Below, piece after piece: positions 23,093 through 35,006 of a DNA stretch of 64,000 nucleotides. The notes under the pieces were generated by a model, which was not told the DNA's origin, made no database searches, and saw nothing but the letters and a program-made list of their open reading frames with translations. The translations under genes were made by a program, and so were the position numbers. This DNA is from Lanius collurio (Eukaryota; Chordata; Aves; Passeriformes; Laniidae), in the NCBI GenBank assembly GCA_020086605.1, contig JACBWW010000015.1:9960310-10024309 (forward strand). The letters are read 5' to 3'. The first letter of the stretch is position 1. Each line of letters starts with the position of its first letter.

Positions 23093-24947
23093 AAATAACA
23101 TAAGACTGGAACATCTTTTGTTTTACTCCTACTTACATTTAGGCTCTGGGTGGTGGTACCTCAGATCCATAGAGTCCAAGGACTTTCTGATAACATCCTA
23201 AGAATCACACTGTTGTATTTGTTGATGAAAGGTTGCATTCCCTCTGGAGAACTCACTTTGGGAACCAAGCAGTTTTAGTGGCATTCTGGTTTTGAAAGTT
23301 CCATTTCCACTGTGGAAATATTTTTAAATAGTATGGGACTGTTGGCCACCATGGAATGATTGTGTAGGGTCTCATGACATTCCCCCCTATGGTGCAGCCC
23401 ACTGACCCACTCACATTTGCTGTCTGTGTCCATCCTCCTGTGCACTACAGGCAGTGCATTGTCCCATCAAGGAACAGCCACAAACACACACCCAGCTTGC
23501 TGAGGTCGGGGATGCTGTGATGGAAGGTCTTGAAGAGCCTCTAGTCTGTTCTTTTAGTATGGCTTACAGGTGCCTTTTGATGCAGCATCTCTTAAATTCA
23601 TCTTTACTGGGCCGCTGCGGAGTCTTCTCACTCAGACTCAGTCTGACCTGTACAGTATGGTGGTTGGTGGTAAATATATTATATGGCAATGCACTGTGGT
23701 ACTGGCCATGTGGTACCTTCCATGGCTTAAATTAGCATTAGTGTTTTCCTATGAACACAACCTACCTCAGGGTATGCCCCAAAAGCATTCTCAAGGTCTC
23801 TTTGCCTTACCGTGCACATGAACATATTTGAGAGTCAAATGTCATACCTGTTATACCTATTTTAAAAAAATTAATTCTTTGCATCAGCAAAAAGTTAATG
23901 TTAATTTCACTGAGCTTGCTAAAGAATCTGTAAAATTCAAGAATAGGAAGGGACTATTGGAGAAATCTAAGAATTTGCTTTAATTAAATGTAGTCTTAAG
24001 TTTTAATATGTGAAAATGAACTGGGCAGCCTTTACATATCAATGATTTTTTGTATCTTGATTTCTCCCTCTTATCTGACCTACCCAACATATAATTTTCA
24101 TATTTTCTTTAGGCTGTAACTTTTTCTTTCCCAGATACTTTTTGGTGAACTTTTTGTAAGATATGCTGTTTCAGTGAGATGAAAATATTGGAAGTGAATT
24201 TTTTAGTAATTTCAGTTAAAGGCATGACTTTGATTTTTACTATAAGTTTCTTATTTTCCAGCTCAAAACAGATTATCAAAGTATCAATGGCACCAAGAAA
24301 AGGTTCTGCTCATTTACTTCAACTAGAAGTGCTGCTCAATGCTATCATTACTATGATTTAAAAGGTGTTTTGCATTTTCTTTACAGCTGTGTCATATCTT
24401 TAACTGTTACATATCCAACAGACAAAGTTTGCAAAAGTACAGTGATACTTAGTTCCGACTACCCCAAATTCTTCATTTTAAGAGGGATTTTGCAGTGATT
24501 TTTTTTTAATGTGGGTTAATACATACAACTGCATAAAAAATAAGTTTAAATATGCATGCGAAAGTAATGCTCTTTTTCATGCCTTAGTAATGTTTATGGC
24601 AGTATAGGAGCTATTTTAAGATGAGATTCAATGTGATAAGCATGGGGGAGAGAGGAAAAAAAAGGTGTTGATATCAACAACTCATGGCTAAAAAGGATAA
24701 TATTATGAATAAATATTGTGAAAGATTTATGATTCAAAAATGGGAACTTTCAAATGAAAAACAAATCTCAAAAAGCTCCCAGCTCTCAATTTAATGAAAG
24801 CCTAGTGGGATTGGAATTTAAAGGTAGTGAAAGCATATTAAAGATCAATGTTCCCTTCCTGCAGCTTTTAAATATGCTTGTTTGAGGACTGCCTCCATCC
24901 TTCAGTTTATGTGTGCAGCAAAGCGTTTATCTTTTTTTTTTCCCCAG
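23093..24947. other. Non-coding DNA with a GC-richer patch
   Basis: About 23340-23740 is GC-richer than its surroundings and holds two overlapping plus-strand frames (93 and 83 codons) without recognisable domains. I could not assign it to a repeat family. The rest is plain AT-rich DNA. Confidence 0.45.
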
Positions 24948-25070
24948 GTCATCACTGAAATGGGGAATCTAATTTTACTGGAAGATGTTCTGAGACTCCC
25001 ATGCAATACTATGAAATGGATATATATGTTATCACTGGGCTTCCATCATGTCCCCAAGGCAGACTTCTGA
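24948..25070 (+). other. Possible terminal exon or chance open segment, unrecognised
   Basis: A strong polypyrimidine tract (24930-24945) ends in CCAG at 24944-24947. From the next base a frame stays open for 40 codons to TGA at 25068-25070. The peptide begins VITEMGNLILLEDVLRLPC and has no domain that I recognise. The open segment is short, so chance is likely. A non-coding RNA exon using this acceptor would also fit. Confidence 0.15.
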
Positions 25071-25436
25071 CATGCACTGCACATCTATTATCTGCATTAC
25101 AGGTTTCTGTTGCATTATCTACTCTTGCTTCACGTTTGGAATTCCTAGGAATCTGCACAGTTGATCACATTTCTGCCCTAGATGTTGTGAGTGTTCTTGA
25201 ATTTAAATAAATGATGGTAAAGCAGACTAAAACTGAGAGTTAATTTAATTCAATACAACAGCAGGCTATATAGACTGTCATATTTCTCTGTCACTGTTGA
25301 AATATTTTACTAAAGCTGAACCACATTTACTTGAGACACAGATTTATGTCAATTAAAATGTATTCCAAAACAGGTGTGAGAAAGACCAAGGGAAATAAAT
25401 AAATGTGCAAGTAAGAGTCTAGGTGTTCCTGTTGAG
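25071..25436. other. Unique AT-rich non-coding DNA
   Basis: I see nothing identifiable. The tail of a chance plus-strand frame ends at 25210. Confidence 0.5.
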
Positions 25437-25549
25437 TTTCTCTCTCTCTTTCCCTGTTTCCCTCTTTCCACTGTTCTCTTTTTTTCTAGCTTTTTCTTTG
25501 TCTCTCTTTCATTCTCTCTTTTTCTTTCTCTCTCACACTCTCTTCTCTA
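25437..25549 (+). repeat. Polypyrimidine (CT-rich) tract
   Basis: About 113 bases are almost entirely C and T, rich in tctctc and cttt words, with only a few purines. It is an impure (CT)n microsatellite. Such tracts are known to be able to form triplex or H-DNA. Confidence 0.92.
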
Positions 25550-28500
25550 GAGCTGTGTTGACTGCTTAATTTTCGTATCAAGTGGAAACTCAAGGAACTG
25601 GAAATGGAAGTTGGTGGGAAATAATTAATAAAATCTTAAATATTTTGATACTTTTATTCATTGGAAATAAAGCTAGCAATCAAAACTAGTTAAAAGATTT
25701 TCAACACAGTGAAAATGTCATGGGGCTCCAAAATGAGTCTGCAGATGTCGAGGGTATTAAATCTGCAATGGCCAACCAACTACTTTTGAAACATTATTTC
25801 TTTGGGTCAAGTGCCCTAAGACTTGTGTTTTAATTGTGCTGAGGTCTTTACCCTGAAATTTTTCAGCTAAAATATTTTTGATATGACAGCATTTATGTGT
25901 AATACAGCAATAACTAGGCTCAGCTGTACTGTGAGCTAGATATTGAATGAGTTCAGGAGTAATAGTTGCTGTTGTGTCTTGACAAGCATTACTTCAATGA
26001 TTTTTGTGTCAAAGATATTTAAAAATTTCCTTTCTGGCTTGATGTCTTCCACCCTTGTGTAAAGCTTTCATGTTTTGTGTGTTTGACTAAATGTGCCTGA
26101 CTGAAAACAGAAGCCTTGATGTTCCCTTAATAATCACAGCCATCTATTAGGTTGAATTGCAAGCAGCAAAGGGTAATATCATCAAAAAAAGTGCAATGGG
26201 AATTTATTTCTTAACAATTGTACACCTTTCTGAAAGGAAGGATTGTGTCAACAGCCACTGCTATTAGCCACGTTCTCAGCTCGGCGATGGTCTCAGTTGA
26301 GCTTTGAACAGTGCTTGCTTTTTAGCAGCAAATGGGGCAGTCCTTCACCAAGAGAATGTCTCTAAATCATTCAAAAGATCTATTATCTCTGTAACAGCAT
26401 ATATGGCTAACACCTGCTAATAACTGTGCCTATCCTGTTGAGTGCATTTTTTCAATTTTCACAATGTTAGAGAGGAAGGAAACAAATCCGTGCTTTTCAC
26501 TTGAAGCTAAAATATTCAAGGATGATTGAATAGCTCCTCTCTCTGTTAATGTAGTTTTCTCCCTGAATATGTAATTGAATGGGCAGGTATTGAATGCAGC
26601 ATAGATAAAACAAAAAGCTTTGGTTTGAAAGAAGATCAGCTTTAAAATTATATCTTAATTTCAGCACTGATCTAGATGATGAGGGCTTTAGCTGAGCATG
26701 TTTGTGGAAGTTGCTTTGAAGGCTCTGGTACCTCATCTGCATTTCTTTTAGTATCCAAGCTAGAATGGTTACTGTTAGCTTGAGGCTGCATATAATATAA
26801 AGTTGCATCTTTGGAATATATCCCAGATGTTAACTTTGACTGCTGGTATTCTGGCTTCAGCATCTGAGAAACAGACAGACTACACAGAATTTCTATTTTT
26901 CTCTAAGAAACAAGCAAGAATTCAAAATACTCAAATGAAATGCTTTTTAAATATCTATGAAAAAATGTCTTATTAGATGATGATCTTTTAATTTTCATCA
27001 GCAGTAATTTTTATTTTGTTTGCTTAAAGCACAGGACTACACTCGTATTTTTCAGTACTGACACTTAAACTGCAGGATATTATAAATATTTACAGGGCTA
27101 CAAGTGATGAATTGAGAAAAAACAGAGAATAAAATATATTTCTGCATATCACAACTAGGATGCATCTTTGAAAACTTAAGACGACGTGTACATTTTTCAT
27201 CCTATGGAACCTTTTATAGATTCCAGCACAATAGATGTGCAAGGTCATGCAGTCACAAACAGAAGTTAAAATAAAAATCTAGATACGAGCGTGAGAGTTT
27301 AGATAGAACAGATGTGTTTTGAAAGGTAAGATTTTCACATATAACAACAAAATTCAATAATTTCTTCACTATTTTAAAATTTTTTAAGTACTAGGCTAAG
27401 TCATTAGCAATAACTTAAAATATCACAATGTTTATCACTAGTAGTTTACTAAAGAAAACTGACTAATATAGGTCTCTCACAACTGACCACTTTAGAAACT
27501 TGTCTTTGATTTTTTGTAGTAATGTAACCTGTATTACCTTTCTTCCCCATATTTGTCATTTGTTTCTTAACCAAAGCTGAAGTAATTTTCGCAGGTTCAG
27601 ATTCCTCCCATTTCATGAAACTTTTGCAGTGCCTATTCAAACTGAGACAATTATCTCTGCTAGTAATGTATCTTCAGACTGCAGTTAAACATCTACCTAA
27701 ATATCAATACTATTATGTGATTAAAAATTCAATAATGCAAAGATCTCTTTAAAATTGTGATTAGCTCTTTATTATGCAGATGTAATAAAAGACTTAAGAC
27801 AGATTATATCTTTATTTCAATAAACTCACAATTGATAATTACAGAACTCTGTTGCTATAGTTACCATTAAATGAGACTGAAAGCAACCTGTCAAAGACCA
27901 ATTTACTGCAATCCCAGCTGTAGTAATTCTGCACTTAAAAAACAATACTGAATTTTGAATTTATGCCATCTTACAGAAAGATACCTAGTCTCTAAGTGTC
28001 TCCTAAGTGTTTAAGAAATTGAACAATTCTTGAGGGACTGAGTGTAAAAATATTCTTATGGCCTGAACAAAAGGAAAAGTAATACTTTGTCCTCTGCCTT
28101 CCCAATTTGAGCAAGTGGTTACTGAGGTTGAGACTTCTAATTATGTTTCAAACTTGGAGTTAAATTCAGGTTCACTTTGATCCCCTTTCAGTCATAGAAC
28201 TATGCCTTGGCTTCAGAAGTACTACAGACTGTCTGGGCAAGATTTCCAGCTGTGTTTAAAAATGACATTTAGTAATCCTGGCCAAAAATCTCAGTTTCTC
28301 TCTCCTTAGAACTTTGATGGTCTTGTGTTTTGATGTGACAAATGCTATGCTTTTGTCCCAGAATGATCTGAAGAGCAGCTAGATGTGCTATCAATGGAGT
28401 ACAACTCAGTTGAGCCCGAAGCTCACAAATATTTGATTGTGTACAATGTTACAGCCTTCCATTATATTTTGTGACTAGGAGAGAATGTTGACAGGGTGAG

Positions 28501-30134
28501 TAAAATGATGAAAATTAATAAGCTCTAGCTCACAAGCCTCATTAGGAGTTTTTGGGTTTGATTTTCTTTTTTAGGTACCATTGGCGAGAATAAATGCCAT
28601 CATTGGGAATGAGTTGGTTGTATGCTATCACAAATAGCCTTGAGCCCTTCTTTTCTTTCCTTTTCCATAGTATAATTTCAAATTTTCTTCTCTCCTTTCA
28701 AAAGAGGATATCACCCTACTGCTTTCACCCTCCTCCCTTTCCAGCCCCCTGACATGCACCCTTTTATCATAATCCCATTTTATTTTCTTGTTCTTTTCCC
28801 AATTTACCCAGTGCCCTCCTGCATTTACCTCCCCAAGAGCGATGTTCACTGTCTTGCTTTGCTTCTCTTTCTTCAGCACTCGTTACCGATGGCATTTCTA
28901 GGGCAGGCACTATGGAAAGAACAGCCTAGGGAAGGACTGAAAGAGTTATTTAACTCTCACAAGTGGTGGAAGAATTGAAAGAATCATCTGAAGTTGTTTA
29001 CAATCAGAATACTGAGAAAAAGTACAGCTTTCATTAAGTTTGAGTATGTTCCAAAATGTTCAGAACTGGGGTAAAACAGTGGCATATACAAAATACCATC
29101 AGCCTCTATTAATGACTTATGATGAACACTTCAACCTTTTGCTTCTGAAGCACAAAAAGAGGCCAGGAAATTTTGATTGGAAAGCACTGGAATATTTCAA
29201 GCAATATCTTTTTCAAGCACTGGCTTCTTATTGATGTATTTTAATAGAAAGAAGATTTATGCAAAAGTCATGATATTCTTTCAGGAAAAAATATCTGAAT
29301 GTAAACTCTGCTGTCAGGCTGCTCAAATACTTAGAAAATCCACTGAAGTGGGGCAATAACAATGAAAAGTAGCCAAGTACAGCCTGTACAGACCAAGATT
29401 ATAGAAATTCTTAGTTTATTTAGTTAAATTTTGCAAAGGGTTCTTGATTCAAGAAAAAGATGGCTACATAAGAAGAAAAAGAAAATGCAGTACAACAAGA
29501 GTTTTTGAATATTCACGTTTATTGTGAGAACAGCTAAGTTGTACAAAACAAAGGAAGAGAGAGAAGTAAGGTAAATGCTAATAAATTCTATAGGCTTTTT
29601 TATGACTTGTAAGTGCTCTGAGGAACATTAAAGTGGTTGAAACTGATGATTGGCTTTTTAATTACATTTCAAAAAATATAAAAAGGATAATCATGTTGGG
29701 TTTTATAACTAAAAGAACTAAGAACAAAATATTTAAAAAATTAAAAACAACTGAAGTGTGATGGTTGGGTTTAAAAGTCAAACCCTGTACTAAATATATG
29801 GAAAAAATAGAAAGGAAAGAATGTGAAATTATTTGCTCTATTAAAAGGAAAAATTAAAGGAAAAGAATTAAGAAAATCTGGAATGATAGAAAATAATAGA
29901 AATAAAAAGCAAGTAAAATGTTACCTTGTTCCTTGATCTGGAAATCTATCCAGTTTTACTGATGAAATTTGATTTTTGATACCAAAGCAGTGCAGTTTTG
30001 TATCACTTTTTTTTTTTCTCCCCATTGTCTGATGATGTCTCTTTGTCAGATGTCTGTGATTTTCTTTTGTGCCTTATTTTTTCTTTCTGATTTCTGCTTA
30101 TGATTTTTTTCTATAGAGAGAAATATGATTTTAT
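25550..30134. other. Unique AT-rich non-coding DNA
   Basis: No gene or repeat family is recognised. The open frames here (longest 103 codons on the minus strand at 26497-26808) have no domains and read as chance. A second, weaker pyrimidine-rich stretch lies at about 28640-28880; the basic minus-strand frame across it is a by-product of that composition. Confidence 0.5.
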
Positions 30135-30534
30135 NNNNNNNNNNNNNNNNNNNNNNNNNNNNNNNNNNNNNNNNNNNNNNNNNNNNNNNNNNNNNNNNNN
30201 NNNNNNNNNNNNNNNNNNNNNNNNNNNNNNNNNNNNNNNNNNNNNNNNNNNNNNNNNNNNNNNNNNNNNNNNNNNNNNNNNNNNNNNNNNNNNNNNNNNN
30301 NNNNNNNNNNNNNNNNNNNNNNNNNNNNNNNNNNNNNNNNNNNNNNNNNNNNNNNNNNNNNNNNNNNNNNNNNNNNNNNNNNNNNNNNNNNNNNNNNNNN
30401 NNNNNNNNNNNNNNNNNNNNNNNNNNNNNNNNNNNNNNNNNNNNNNNNNNNNNNNNNNNNNNNNNNNNNNNNNNNNNNNNNNNNNNNNNNNNNNNNNNNN
30501 NNNNNNNNNNNNNNNNNNNNNNNNNNNNNNNNNN
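30135..30534. other. Assembly gap, 400 N
   Basis: Exactly 400 bases are N. Open frames spanning it are artefacts. The left flank is T-rich (ttttttttttctcccc near 30010) and AT-rich, but neither edge identifies the missing sequence. Confidence 1.
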
Positions 30535-32295
30535 TCTTGGCCCTATCCTTGAGAAATTCCATCTTCTCTGCTTGACTGTTATGTATGAAAAGCCGAGTTA
30601 TTAGTCATAGGCTCATGAGATTTTTAGCATATTTGTTTTTCTCCTTCTGCTCAGGATGATGGAAAAGTAAGCCTTTGTGGATATTTTCTGGTATATACTT
30701 ATCCAATACACTGAAATGAACAAAAAATGTCAATTTTTCTTTTTTTTTTTTTTTGCAGTGAAAGAAACTTTTTTACCTTAACTTGAAAAATCACTGAACT
30801 AATGCATGTGAAATACTTGAGAACAAATTAATTCATAATTATTGTTTATATTGTAAATTTACTTTGAGTAAGGCATATATTCACCTTCCAAAGGTCAAAG
30901 GGGGCAGAATGGTGCTATCCATGTTATTGCAAGTGTGCATTCAATCTGTATGAAATACAGATAGGTATTTCTTGCTGCTTGAGCAGTCCTTAGTTATTAC
31001 ACACCAGACCTAACAGAAGTTGGATTGCTGCACTTACCTAGGTGCAGCATTTTGTGCATTGCCTCTTGCTCCTGTGGCTTTTCCTGGTTTAGGCTCTTCT
31101 TTGGATTATACAGCCCTAACAACCAGGGTGATACAAGAAAGCTGAGTCTGGTGCTCCGGGTTTCACCTCTAATATGTTCTGATTTTATAATGTGACACAG
31201 GATTTCATGGAAGGTGCTTCTAGTGAGTAGGAGTTATCAACTCGGCATGAAAAGTGCCCACACCTGTTACAGTTTGGAACTATAAAAAAAAAAAAAGTAA
31301 TCTGGAAGTGTAGGTGGTCTTGCACAATTATTAACTTTAATAGTGTTCTGATGGTTGGGTGTTTACTGATAATCTGTATTTATGTCTATAAAAGACAACT
31401 GAAATAGTTATAAAATCGCATCTCTTTTGAAGTATGTCCTGGTTGGTTTTTTCAGCTCTTTAAGCACTTGTCTTATCAAAGACAATTTATATGAGTAATT
31501 TAATTACATTTCAAATAGTAGAAGTTATATTTGGGGCTACAGTTGTTTCTTTTATAGGAATTTGGAGGTTTTATAAAAAGAGAATAAGGAAAAACTTAAT
31601 TTTCACATCAAAAGTATAAATTAATATACTTTATAAAAGCCTGAAAATTCTTTCAACCCCAAACTTTTCCATTTTGCTATTTCTATATAAGCTTACTTTT
31701 GGGGGGATTTTTCCCCTCCCATTGGCTATATCAATAAAAGTAACATCTAGTTTAAAGAAGATATTAAGTACTATTTACCAAACTATGTTATGCACTTAAG
31801 CAGCTTTAGGTATCCAGATTGCTTCTGTCAGATTCACAGATTTCAAACTGTGATTTAAAGTACATTTTCTGTAATTTTGACCTTGAGCAATAGTAAAAGT
31901 AAATTCAATGTAAACAGAAATCTTCCCCCGATGGATTATGCAGAATTGCCAAAGGGATGTGGCTGCAAAAGGCAACATTCCTGCAGGGGAATTTTTGAGA
32001 CCTGTGTAGGGAATAAAATGTTTCCTATGTCATTACTTTTGACAATAGAAGCAAAGAATGTAGGACTGGATAGGCCTTTTAATGCGCAGAACCCTGTACC
32101 TTTTTCTGCTGCAAATGTGTTAGAAATGTACTCTAAGTTAGTTGGCTGCATTTTTGAGACCTGAGATTTTGAGTCACAGCACACTTTCCTTTGGTTACAG
32201 GCAAGCAGCTTGGTGGCATTTCAGAGAGTAATGCTCTAATGAAACACCCTGGAAATGGATGAGTGGACTTGTACAACCCCCCCTCCTTCCCCCAG
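30535..32295. other. Unique AT-rich non-coding DNA
   Basis: No gene or repeat family is recognised. Poly(T) (about 30741-30755) and poly(A) (about 31284-31295) runs are present. A 95-codon plus-strand frame at 31877-32164 has no domain. Confidence 0.5.
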
Positions 32296-32453
32296 AACAC
32301 GAGAAATTGCACACTGCTTTGGAGAGTTCAGTAAGCTTCAATGCTTGGGAGACAGCACAAAGTGGACTGGATCCCACCACGTTATATGTGCAACATTCCA
32401 GTTTGGAAGACAAGCCATATGACAATACTGTAGAAAACCTTTATTTTCTCTGA
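32296..32453 (+). other. Possible terminal exon or chance open segment, unrecognised
   Basis: A long C/T tract (32276-32293) ends in CAG with its AG at 32294-32295, a very good splice-acceptor shape. The following frame is open for 52 codons to TGA at 32451-32453. The peptide is hydrophilic and balanced in composition, with HEKLHTALESSVSFNAWET near the start and DNTVENLYFL at the end. I do not recognise the family. It could be the last coding exon of an unannotated transcript, a relic or chance. Of the four acceptor-linked segments, this one has the best acceptor and peptide together. Confidence 0.2.
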
Positions 32454-34980
32454 TAAATCAAAAGTAAGTTTCTGAACGTGAAGCTGAGCTTTTCTAATAT
32501 TTGTGGGTGACAAAATGCTGTCCTCTGTGTAACAGTGTACTGAATTAAAATGCAATGGATTTTGTTATCCCCAAAACATCTTGCTAGCAGAGGTTGAAGC
32601 TGCTGGTAAGTTCAGTAGTTTATGTGGGCAAACTTTTTTGGCAGTGCTTTAGAGACCTGTGCCGGAAGAGTGTGATGAAAAAGAATATCAAATTTAAATG
32701 ATACATCACAGTTTTATTTGTTTGTGCTAATGTCTACTTTCACTAAACAATTCTCCAGAACCTGATATTCACCCTACATTCCCATAGAAGCACCATTACT
32801 CCATATCAGCTAGCCTGTATCTGGAATAAATGGGGGTCTTTTTTGGAGCTGCTTTTTCCCCTATTTTGTGAAGAAAAGTGTACCTAACATCAAAGACTTC
32901 TGTTGAATGAAGTTTTCTGTCAAATTCTATTTTGTAACCAATGTTTCGCATGCCAATAATTTGTATCAATAACTACTATAATAACCTAAGAGAGCCTCCT
33001 AATTGTGCTACAATGATACATAGCAGAGTCACATGAGAAGGAACAACTGTAGCTTTGCCATTTCTTGTGACAAAGAAGGATATAATCTAGGATTTGAATA
33101 GTGGAAATATTTTATATTACTATTTTAAAATTGAAGAATGGGAAGAATTACACCTTCTTACCTGTGAATTACTGTACTTTTAGAAATCTTTTGTCATAGA
33201 TTAAAATTTCCAGGGAAAACTGAGTCTTCACAGCTTGCTGTCCTGGAGGTTTATTATGCTTCTTAAGGGGAAGATAAAAAACAATTTGTAGAGCAGAAAA
33301 AGTTAAGGCTGCTTATACATGCTCATAGTTGTACTAAGACTCAAATTGCATTCTGTGTTTTCAAGGTTATTTGGACTGCAGCTTATTATGTTCAGTTTAG
33401 CTTTTCCTGGTAGAACAATTATATTTTAGGCTTCATGTTTATACTTGCTTTTAAAGGATTAAATGAAGGCTACAGTTGAAGGGATGAAAGTCACCTGGCT
33501 TTTTTCCCTCCACATTTAATTAATTAAAATTGAACTTTGAGGTTAAAACTTATTAATGAAATGTAAAATTATATTACCCTGGAAAAACAATGTGCTGTGC
33601 CAAGAAGTGCATTAGTTGAATTTCATATTTTCTGCTGAAACCGTTGGTTTTTAAAGGACAATCAGAGAGAAGCAGACCTGGACAGAGGATTTTGACTTAC
33701 GATACAGTAGGAAGTGTAGCTTCCAGCTATCATCCTGTAGCGTCCTTCTTTTTTCACACAATTTGATTACATTTCCTTCAGTGTTTTTAAGGGATATTAA
33801 AGATGAGGTGAAGAACTAAACAAAGACACAAAACTGAGTCTTTAGATAAAAAATAGAGTATCCTAGTTTTTATTTTGATCTATTCCATTCTTCTTTCAAG
33901 GTAGTCACACATCAAGTGCTCCAAGATTCAGTACATAAGAATGCATAGCAGGATTAAGGTACAATAAATCTTAGTACACAGCACTGAGAAAAAGAGATAC
34001 AATTTCCTCAGGCTAAGAATTTAAAATTTGAACTGCAGGTTTTCTCAGAGTGGTGGATTTTAAAACTATTTCTTCTTCCTCTACAGCTTCTGAAGAATTT
34101 TTCCAGACAAAGGGTATAATGTAGAAAGGTGATATTTCCCGTACACCTGGAGCAACCTTGATAACCCAGTTTAAAATATTGCTCTACATCCATATAGCTT
34201 TTAATAGTCTCCTTCACAACGTGTGATAGTTCATTTACAGTCATTGCAAAACTATTTTTGTTTTACAAAATATAGGTTTTCTTTTATAAGTTAAATGACA
34301 TTGAATTTATTGTACTTTCAACCACATTGTTGAATTAAATCTTTTTAGAATGGTTAAAAATACCAGGTGTTGTTTTTCTACCTAATCAACTAATAATGTA
34401 CATCTTTAAATTAGTCTCTTGTATATTCATATCTTAAAAAGCTTGAACCATACTAACTCAGTCTTTATCTCTGGTACAAAATGCTGTTCTTTCTTTTCAT
34501 AATGCCATTTATCATTCTTTTTGCCTGACTGGTGTGTGAACCATCTGAAATCATACTTCTCATTGTTTAGCTATTAATAATTCTTAAAACCTTTTTTCCA
34601 AGGACCCTGTCAAAAGGAATTTCAAGGTCCCAAGGAAATATACCTGCTTGTTTCCTTTTGTGCATCATGTCTTAGCATTCTGCAAAAAGGATACATGTAT
34701 TTATAGAATTCCTGCTCAATGACACTGTTTAATGTCTATCACCTGATATTTTCGTGTTTTGCTGTGTGACTCTTGTTCACTTTCTTAGTATGAAGTAAGT
34801 AACTTTTGCTAATTTTGAAACTCTTTAAATTCTTGTTAGACCATTTTATAAATACCAAGAGAAAATACACTGCACATCTGTCTGGAATTATGGATGTGAT
34901 GTTACACTCAGTCTGCATAACCCATTTGCTGCTTCACTGCTGTTAAATTTTAATTTTGGAATCATAATTTTCTACCAACA

Positions 34981-35006
34981 AAATCTTTTAAATTTATAAA
35001 AGATTT
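34981..35006. repeat. Perfect inverted repeat, 10-bp arms, AT-rich
   Basis: aaatctttta (34981-34990) and taaaagattt (34997-35006) are exact reverse complements with a 6-base loop. Confidence 0.9.

Noticed and set aside
28628..28879. Lysine/glutamate-rich 83-codon minus-strand frame
   Set aside because: It is a by-product of a pyrimidine-rich stretch on the plus strand and has no homology-like features.
30100..30604. Long open frames of about 143-159 codons on both strands
   Set aside because: They exist only because the 400 N are translated as unknown residues.
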